Positions 23,901-32,900 of a stretch of DNA of 64,000 bases are shown here, in pieces; the first letter of the stretch is position 1, and each line of letters starts with the position of its first letter. The position numbers and the translations under genes were made by a program. The notes under the pieces are model-generated. The model was not told where the DNA came from, searched no databases, and saw nothing but the letters and a program-made list of their open reading frames with translations. This DNA is from Uloborus plumipes (Eukaryota > Arthropoda > Arachnida > Araneae > Uloboridae): the NCBI GenBank assembly GCA_038373865.1, contig JAXGGA010001617.1:1-64000 (forward strand), read 5' to 3'.

Positions 23901-26900
23901 AACTTATAACTGAGTAAGGAAACCACCTAAAAAAATCAAATGACCCATATTTCTTAACTTATCATCTGCGTATGATATTTCGTAAACATGGTTCGACTAT
24001 TAATTAGCGAGCGAGTGTATATAATAAGTCTGCGGAAATTTTAATTCTTTTTTGAGATGATATAATGAATTATTGCGACGAGTTTTTGAACTATCCATGA
24101 GCGTCATTACTAGGCATTAAAAGAGTTTTTGAGCATTTTTGAAACATAAGTTCTGGCTCAAGTTATTGAGCGAGGAGCAACAACGAACAATCTGAAGAAA
24201 GCAGTGTTGTAGCGTTGAGAGAATGTCGTGAATTCATTCATGAAATGCGACGTCAAGTTTAGTTTTCATTTCAACCACGTGACGTAGCGTCTCATTGGAA
24301 TCTCTTCAATTAATTTTTGTACACCTGCCGTTGTCGTTGCATTCGAATGTTTCCAAGGGGGTCTTTTACCCCTTTTTGGGGGCAAATCAGTGTTAATTTT
24401 TATGCAGACTTCAGTGATATAAATTGGCACGACTGCTTGGGGATATATCGCCAAGCTTTTGGTCGCCAAGTGTTTGATGCCAACTTATCGCCAAGTTGGC
24501 GAAAAATTTGGCGAAAAGAATTATTTATTGAATTTGGTTAAAATTTGAAACAAATCTCCTGGGGCAAGAAATCCATTAAATGATTTTAAACTCAAAGATA
24601 GTTAGAAAATTGATCATTGTAAAACAATTTTTGCATTGTTTCGTGGTAAACTAGTTTACTCGAAATTTAAAGGTTGTGGTGATTTTTATTGTCGATTTTT
24701 GAACTGTTCATGGTCGTATACAACGTATAGAAGCATTATTTTACAGCAGTTTTTTTGATAGTCCATATTCCCAATTTTTCTAGTTCAACTGCACTTCGTT
24801 AGCAGCAAAGATAGAATAGATGTAAACAAAGAATCGCGTAATTTGGCCTCGTGAATTATGTGTTTGGCTTGGAAAGAATAGATTGGTGCCAATCAGACGG
24901 CGAATGCGAATCCTACTGGTTACCTGATGAAATTTATTCCAGAGAAAATCCCTAAAAGTAGCATAGCGGGAATGGTTACCTGATGAAATGTATTCCAGAG
25001 AAAAGCCTTAAAAGTAGAATAGCGGGAAACCTTCTGCCAACATGATTGTTTACTTTCGGTCTATCTTTTCTGTGGACAGAATGTAGTTCGTACTATAGTG
25101 CAACGCCGAAATGTTGAGCTCTGACCTTGATAATGTTTTCCCTTTTTCGGGTAGTAGGAAACTAATTGCCGCGGAATCGAAGCGGAATACTTCTGAAAAG
25201 CTAGTACGAAATCACTCAACTTTATTCAGTGCCAATTACACTTTCCTATTATGCAAAAAGGGGAAACATTGTCCACTTCGGAGGCCAACTTACCAGAGGC
25301 ACACCATACTACTTTTATAATTATATTCTTTTTGCGTTACCTTCTAGGAACTGCGCTACATTAAATCCATCTTCAAAGAAAGTAAGAATATCTTCAGTTG
25401 TCTCAAAAATCCTTTTTAATGTATACATCCTAGAGTATATTACGCTGTAATTAAATGCTTTTTCAGAATACAGTCATGACCTAGGAGATTTTTTAAGCAG
25501 TAGTTTGCGAGGTGACATAAAAAAACTGGTGTCAGCTTTAACGTCTCACGAGCGGGAATACTATGCTGAAGTAGATCATCAATTAGCCGTTCTTGAAGCA
25601 CATCACCTTTATGATGTAAGTTGGTTATTGTGTTATTTTATGTTCTAATGAAACACTGTAAATGAAAAATATAGTTTTTGTTATTGCACTGCGAAAAATA
25701 AATGTTGTTTTTACAGTATAATGCAGCTAATTATATAGTAGTTTTACAGTAATAAACTGTAAACTTGCTAGTTTTACAGTAATAAACTGTAAAAGCAATT
25801 TTACAGTTTATTGCTGTGCATTTCACAGTTTTAAACTGAAACCACTGCTTTCAGTATTATAGTGTAAAAACAGCAGTTTATTTTTTGCAGTGTGCATATC
25901 TCGGTGCAAGAAGTTTCTGAAGTTGCAAAAGTTTTTGAAAACTTTCAGATATTGCAAAAAATGTTTCAGAAATTTATTTTTAAAGATTGTGCCTTTACAT
26001 TCATTATTATATTAGAGTTTGCCTCTATGAAAACAATTTCAATGCCGCTTTAGTAAATGTAATTTTTTATTAGCTATTTGTAATTAATTGTTACGTATTG
26101 AAGTAGTCGCATTCTCGTACATAATGAAAGATAAAATTGTTCTTTATATACAGGATGCGGCTACAGAGTTTCCTCTTTCCAAAGGCAATAAGACTTGAAT
26201 TATGAATCAGACTAGCTGACTCAAGAGAAGCATTCGCGCTAGTGACAGCAGAAATTTAAAAATTCAATTTCTTAACGGTATTTTTTTGAAAAAACAAGCA
26301 CAAAGTGAAATTCTATTTTTCTCCGGTTTGAAAGAAAATAAAATTATGGATTATTGTTGTAGTTTTATGAAGAACTAGCTGCGTGGCCCGGCGTTGCACG
26401 GGCTACCTTAGAAATGAAAGCGATGTCAAGTGACGAATCCGCTTTCGGTAGAGCAACAAGCTCGCCGCCAAGGCAGCTCGCTACAGCTAACGTCTTCTGC
26501 ACACAATTGCCAAAACAATACTTTTAATGAACGCCATCTCTCGAGAAGAGTGGAAACTAATCCGCTGGTGATTTTAGATCATTATTATCTTTAAACTATA
26601 ATAATAACTCCTTACATATAGCGTAATGTTATATAGCCTGGCTTTTACCCGGCGTAAAGCAGAAGGAGGAGAAATGCAGCATTGAAGCTGGGTTTTCAAC
26701 AAGACCTGTTTTTGACAAAAGGCTACACTAGGTGGCCAAAAGTATCCGGACACTTTCAAAAATTCACATTTTTACATATAGCTCGAGAAATAAGTGATCA
26801 ATTGTTCTTTAACTTTAGTCATACAAAATATAGGCTTCACCGAACATTTCCAAGTTGAAATTAAATTACCCTTGCATTTGGGGGACGACAAGAAGGGGGT

Positions 26901-29900
26901 TGAAAGAAAAACCGCTTTTTGACCATAACTCTTCGAAAATAGCTCGGAATAAGCTATCAATTTCAGTAATTAATTAGCATACTATGTATAATTACTGGAC
27001 AAATTTTTATGAACGTACCACTCTTACTTCTGAAGATATGAAACATTTTTGAAAAAACGGCAATTTTATTTGAAGGGTTTTTGCTCATAACACGCAGAGT
27101 TTTTGATCAAACCTTATCACAACTTCAGGAAAGATGACAAAGTACAAGAGAAAGAACATACTAAAACGGTAAATAAAAATATTAAAAATTCGATGAGATA
27201 TGAACGTTAAAAGGAAATAATTTTTCACGGCGCATGCGCGAACGACAGAAATTTATAACTACAAAAATATTGTAGCCTGATTTATACTGCATCTTATAAA
27301 AAAAGTTCCAGTTGAATATCATGAAAAATGAAAAAGATATCAGCGATCTAGTGAGCTGTATTTCATTCATTCGCAGAAAATACATAAATAGTGAGGGTCT
27401 GTCCACAAAGAGCTATTTTTAAATTAAAGGTTATTGCGTCGTCGTTCAAAACCAACGTTTCAGAGGGTGTCCGGATACTTTTGGAAACCTACGTATAAGG
27501 TCTTTTTGGCCGAACAGACGAAATATGACGACAATGCCGAATATAAATTTTCAAACTGTATACAATTTAACATTGAAAAAAAATGATCGATTGTCACCAC
27601 ACTATTTGAGGACAACCCCTCACTATTTATGTATTGTCTGCGAATGAATGAAATACAGCTCACTAGATCGCTGATATCTTTTTCATTTTTCATGATATTC
27701 AACTGGAACTTTTTTTATAAGATGCAGTATGAATCAGGCTACAATATTTTTGTAGTTATAAATGTCTGTCGTTCGCGCATGCGCCGTGAAAAATTATTTC
27801 CTTTTAACGTTCATATCTCATCGAATTTTTAATATTGTTATTTACCGTTTTAGTATGTTCTTTCTCTTGTATTTTGTCATCTTTCCTGAAGTTGTGATAA
27901 GGTTTGGTCAAAAACTCTCCGTGTTATGAGCAAAAACCCTTCAAATAAAATTGCCGTTTTTTCAAAAATGTTTCATATCTTCAGAAGTAAGAGTGGTACG
28001 TTCATAAAAATTTGTCCAGTAATTATACATAGTATGCTAATTAATTACTGAAATTGATAGCTTATTCCAAGCTATTTTCAAAGAGTTATGGTCAGAAAGC
28101 GGTTTTTCTTTCAACCCCCTTCTTGTCGTCCCCCAAATGCAAGGGTAATTTAATTTCAACTTGGAAATGTTCGGTGAAGTCTATATTTTGTATGACTAAA
28201 ATTAAAGAACAATTGATCACTTATTTCTCGAGCTATATGTAAAAATGTGAATTTTTGAAAGTGTCCGGATACTTTTGGCCACCTAGTGTATTTCTCTACC
28301 TTTCCAGAATCCCTTGCGGAAAGGTTCTGGTTCCGTGGAAATAGCGAAAGTTGTTTTTCGTTTTTATTCCTCAAATTGTTGATTTGAAATTAGCTTGGAC
28401 GTTATGCCTTTCTTACATAATTCACAATATTACACAAATTTGCTTATTTCAAAACATAGGCCTCGTTTACATACATACTTATGCACTTTCCAGTATGTTT
28501 TGTAACTTATTTTAAGTGGGCAAACATCATTATTCTCGGGAATACTTTCCGATTCTTGGGGGGGAAAAAACTCATAAATCTCAAACTTTTAAAATGAAAT
28601 GTGTTGTAACAAAAGCATTTCTTGACAATACTGCGAAAAACAATTTCTATTCGTAAAAAATATGTTGGACAGTCTGTAATAAACAGGGGTATAGGGGAAG
28701 AGATAGTATTAAAAAAAAACAGGGTTTTTGTTCTAATAGGCAAATTTTGCCACACATTTTTTTTTTTTTTAATGCAATAGAATGCATCCGTATTTATTTC
28801 CTTAGTTTTCAGTTGGAATGAAATTTGAAAAAAGTTTATGAATGCACTTGACATGTTTTCGTTCGGGAAATGTTTTGGTAGTTTTGGCCCGTTGACCTTT
28901 TAATTTTACGAGATGACCTTTAATTGTTGCAAGTTGACCCTTATATTTTATTTCTTGTTTCTGTACTAATTTTTTTGAATCCTGCGCGATTTGGCTTTTA
29001 TAAAAAAAGCGTTTGTATTAGAAAAAAAAATTCTCCCTTTGAGAAATTGGTTTTATAAAATGGCGCTAAAATTGTGAAAAAAAATTGCCTGTTTTTTGGT
29101 TTCCGGATAAAATTTTCTGTAATGTAGCAACTAAAATTTGAATTTTCTGGGCTGCCATTATCCATTTTGTTTGCTAAGATTGTGTTGACAAATCAATTAG
29201 ATTGACATCATACCAACATGCTTAGACTTCATAATTGTCCAGATATTCCTGATAAAAATATTTTGTCCTAATTTTTTAGTTTTCTGATAGCTCTTTTTTA
29301 GGTTCTGATTTTCCTGATTTTTTGTAGACTTATCAATTTTAGGGCTTCCAAACATGTTTTCAGTTTGTCCTTAAGAATAAATAAGACAGCCTTTTTTCCT
29401 AACTCTTTCTCTAAACTCAATTTTTAAAAGTTAAAATTAGAAATGCATTCATTAATCGGTAAACGGGCACTAAGACGATTAACTTAGGGGCCAATTAGGA
29501 AGCTGGGATTTAATTTTTACTAAAATTGCTTTTGCTTAGAAGAAATAACTATGCTGAATGCATTTCAGCGGATTAATCGCCTATGTGCTAATATTTTATT
29601 TAGTTTTTTTTTATTAAAAAACTAAATAAAACACATTTTTTATTTAGAAAAAGAAGCAATGCTTAACGAATATATTACACCTAATCAATAGTTTTAAACT
29701 CTAGCTGTCGAGGGGGAAAAACACATCACCCGTAAATTAGGATTACAACAAGTGATAACATGACATTGGCAATAAGAAAATAATATACAGTTCAATATTA
29801 TACTTGTATATAGGTACACATGTGCATTATTAAATTTTTGCTCAATATCAAAAGTGACCTGGATTTTTGTAATATTGTCTTAATTTTTTTTCAAAGCCAC

Positions 29901-32900
29901 TACGAAGTCTGCGTACTACTCGCAATTCTTGACTGGAAAAAGAGACTTTTACCACATACAATTTTGCAGCCACTTAAATAGAAAATGTAAGATATAGTGA
30001 TTAAGGCTTAGTAGAACAACGTTTAATTTGTCGAATAGGAACTTTCATTTTTTTCAGCAAAAATCTGGCGAAAAATTATGTAAAATTTAGGATATTTAGG
30101 AAAAAAGATCTAAATTTAGGAATTAAAGGATAATATAATTCATTTTTCAGTATTGCTAATCTTTCTATTTGTTGACAGAACAAAAGGGGGGGGGGAGGGA
30201 AGCACATTAGAGAAACATTATTCATGCTTACTACCATGTTAAAATAAACATTTATTTTCTGGTTTTAATGCACTACAACTGTGGTTTGAAATCTTGCAGT
30301 GAGTATAGATAAAACATTCTTGGAAACTATGATAAAAATTATCCGAGGAAAAAATGTTATTCAAAAGCGACAAAACCCAAGGCGAGAACCTACGATCTTC
30401 GCGTTTCTAGAGCAACGCTCTATCCAACCGCGCCACTGCATCTCAGTTTCAGGATGCCATTCATTGAACTAATGTGTAATAAGAAAAAGAAGAAAACGTT
30501 TTTTTTTTACATAAAAACAGTTTTTTGACTGTGGGTCTATTTTTCATCAATAGCCGGCACGATAAACTTTAAAATGACGGGAAATCGTGGAACTTGATAA
30601 AGGAATAACGAAGATATCGCGCAGTGGCAGAAAGACAGGCAAGAGGTATAATATTATTTAATTTTCGTTATTGTAGATACGTCGCTACTGTCCACCTCGA
30701 AAGTTGCGCCTAGCACCGTTGAACGGTTCTATTTCAAAAAGGAGTGACAGCTTGATTACGAAAATGCACCATGGTAGTATTTCTCCGTAGTCCAATATTA
30801 TTTTATTATTCTAGAACTGAGAAGGGAGCGGAATAAATAAATAACATCAACGGAAATCAATACCTCAAATAAACGAACCCCAGCGAAAAACAAAACAATA
30901 CAAAGCAAAATCTCTTCACATTCCAAATCTTTCTTATCACTATCACCCTTATTTTGACAAAATCAGTGGAGACCTGAGACATGCGCAAAAGCGTCGGGGG
31001 TCGTCGGAAAAAATATCAAACTATAAGTTTTCTTTTACACAGATTTAAAAACATCATCACATCAGGTAGAAAACATCCTCTTAGAGTCCATTCACTGAAT
31101 AAGCATTTTTTATTATTATTTTTTTCATGACCCCTACTAGTATAACAGCAAGTGTATTGGCAATTTTTGCCCGGATGTTGACCTTCAGGGTTTGTGGTGT
31201 CCGTGGACGGTTATTATAATCGTGGAATTCCAAACAACTCAACAAAAACTCGAAAGGAGCCAAATCGGGGAGCGTAACTAAGCCCACCTAATCACATACA
31301 TGCCCGTCTTGACGCCATATCGGTCACGTATCTTCTTTCCAAATTGCGGAAGGCAAGAGCTATAGTGTGATGTTTTAGTTTTTTATAATGGGGGATAGGG
31401 GGGCTGCAATGAAATTTGATTTGCTCACACTTCAAACATGAAACGAATGAAAATTTTTATATCGAAAACGTAAAAAACCAGCACGTTTTACTGAGTGTAT
31501 GCCTTATTTCAAGGACCAAATGAAGCATTTTTCGAATTCGTTGAAAGTTAACATTTTACATGTTTTGTTTTCATTCAAACCCCAGTTTAAAAAAAAAAAA
31601 AAATGTGATAGAGGCTAACCTCTGCATTTGACTGTGGTGGTACTGTCTGTCCGGGAAAATCGCTCCTAGCACTCGCGAACCATTTCACTTAAAAAGGGGG
31701 TGATGGGTTGTGGGTGGGAACTTTCCGAAAATTTCGATTTTAAACTTGCATTTTTGCTGTCCTTTTGACATATTCAACTAAACTAAAATTAACATCGTTC
31801 TACGACGTTTGATACGGCTCAGAATGCTTCTTATTATTCTTCCCCTTGTTGTTATCTTACCTATCGCCCCTATTTTGATAAGATCTGACGCATGCGTAAA
31901 TCCGCAGAAGGTTTTACCTAAGAAGATCAGGCAGTACTTCGTGAGATACTGAAGAAGTACTTGTTGAGCCCAGTGGCTGAGCCTCCCACCCAATCTATTC
32001 CGACAACATCCGAAATTTCCCGATCACCGTCCGTAGGTAAAGCTAAGCCACGGAGAGATGACGGATGAACTGGAAGCTGAGACAGACCACTTCATTTTGA
32101 AATAAGTTGGATTACACGCGATTTCACTGCTTACTCGTTTCTCGTTGAACTAACTTATTTCAAAATGAAGTGGTGATCCGTTTTCGCTTCCAGTCCACCC
32201 ACCATCTCTCCGTGTCCTAGCTTTAAAACCGTTTGCAAACGCAGCAATTTCCCCTATAGTTTTGAAAGTTTATTATTCCTATTCTGTTTTCTTTCCGTTT
32301 TAGGCTGGATTATCAAAAAGCTGGGGAACGGACGAAGACCTTTTCATCACAGTTTTAGCAACGAGAAGTAAAATGCAGCTTCAGGCAACAATTGCTGCGT
32401 ATGAAAGAGTATCAGGACACTTGTTGGAAGAGGCGATCAAATCGGAATTTGGAGGGAACATCAGGCACGCTCTTTTAGCTATAGGTATGCAAATCATTTC
32501 CGATATGCCGAAATAAATTTAAAAACCATTTAGCAAACAGATACGCATTTAAAAAATACGGAGATACAGTACTTTTATAATGAACGACACATTTGAAATT
32601 AAAAAAAATGGTCGAAAGCGATATTATTTTTCGATAAAAAATAATCTTTACGAGCTGTTATACGGATAACCAAAATTTCGGTTTAAAGTGTACTATTTTT
32701 TTTTCTGCTACGTTTCTTGGCTGTCGTTTTAGTAATCGTATATCTCTTTGCACAAAATATATAATACTGTATTTGTTTAGTTAAAATAAGAAGTTTTGAC
32801 AGAAACCACATGTATTTCGTAAGAGTTCCTGAAAACTTACTTATATTGTAAAGAATAATATTCGTCTCTCGTAAAAACAAAATAGTGGACGTCGTTTCCT

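Noticed and set aside
27182..28242. Several 60-80 codon frames on both strands
   Set aside because: They are the same sequence read from the two arms of the 1.56-kb palindrome and encode nothing recognisable.
28507..28854. A 115-codon minus-strand frame
   Set aside because: Lysine/phenylalanine-rich low complexity, no motif, lies in an annexin intron with no splice support.
30675..31937. 30675-31000 and 31640-31937 as terminal inverted repeats of one mariner-like element
   Set aside because: The two blocks are in the same orientation, so they are separate partial copies and not TIRs of one element.
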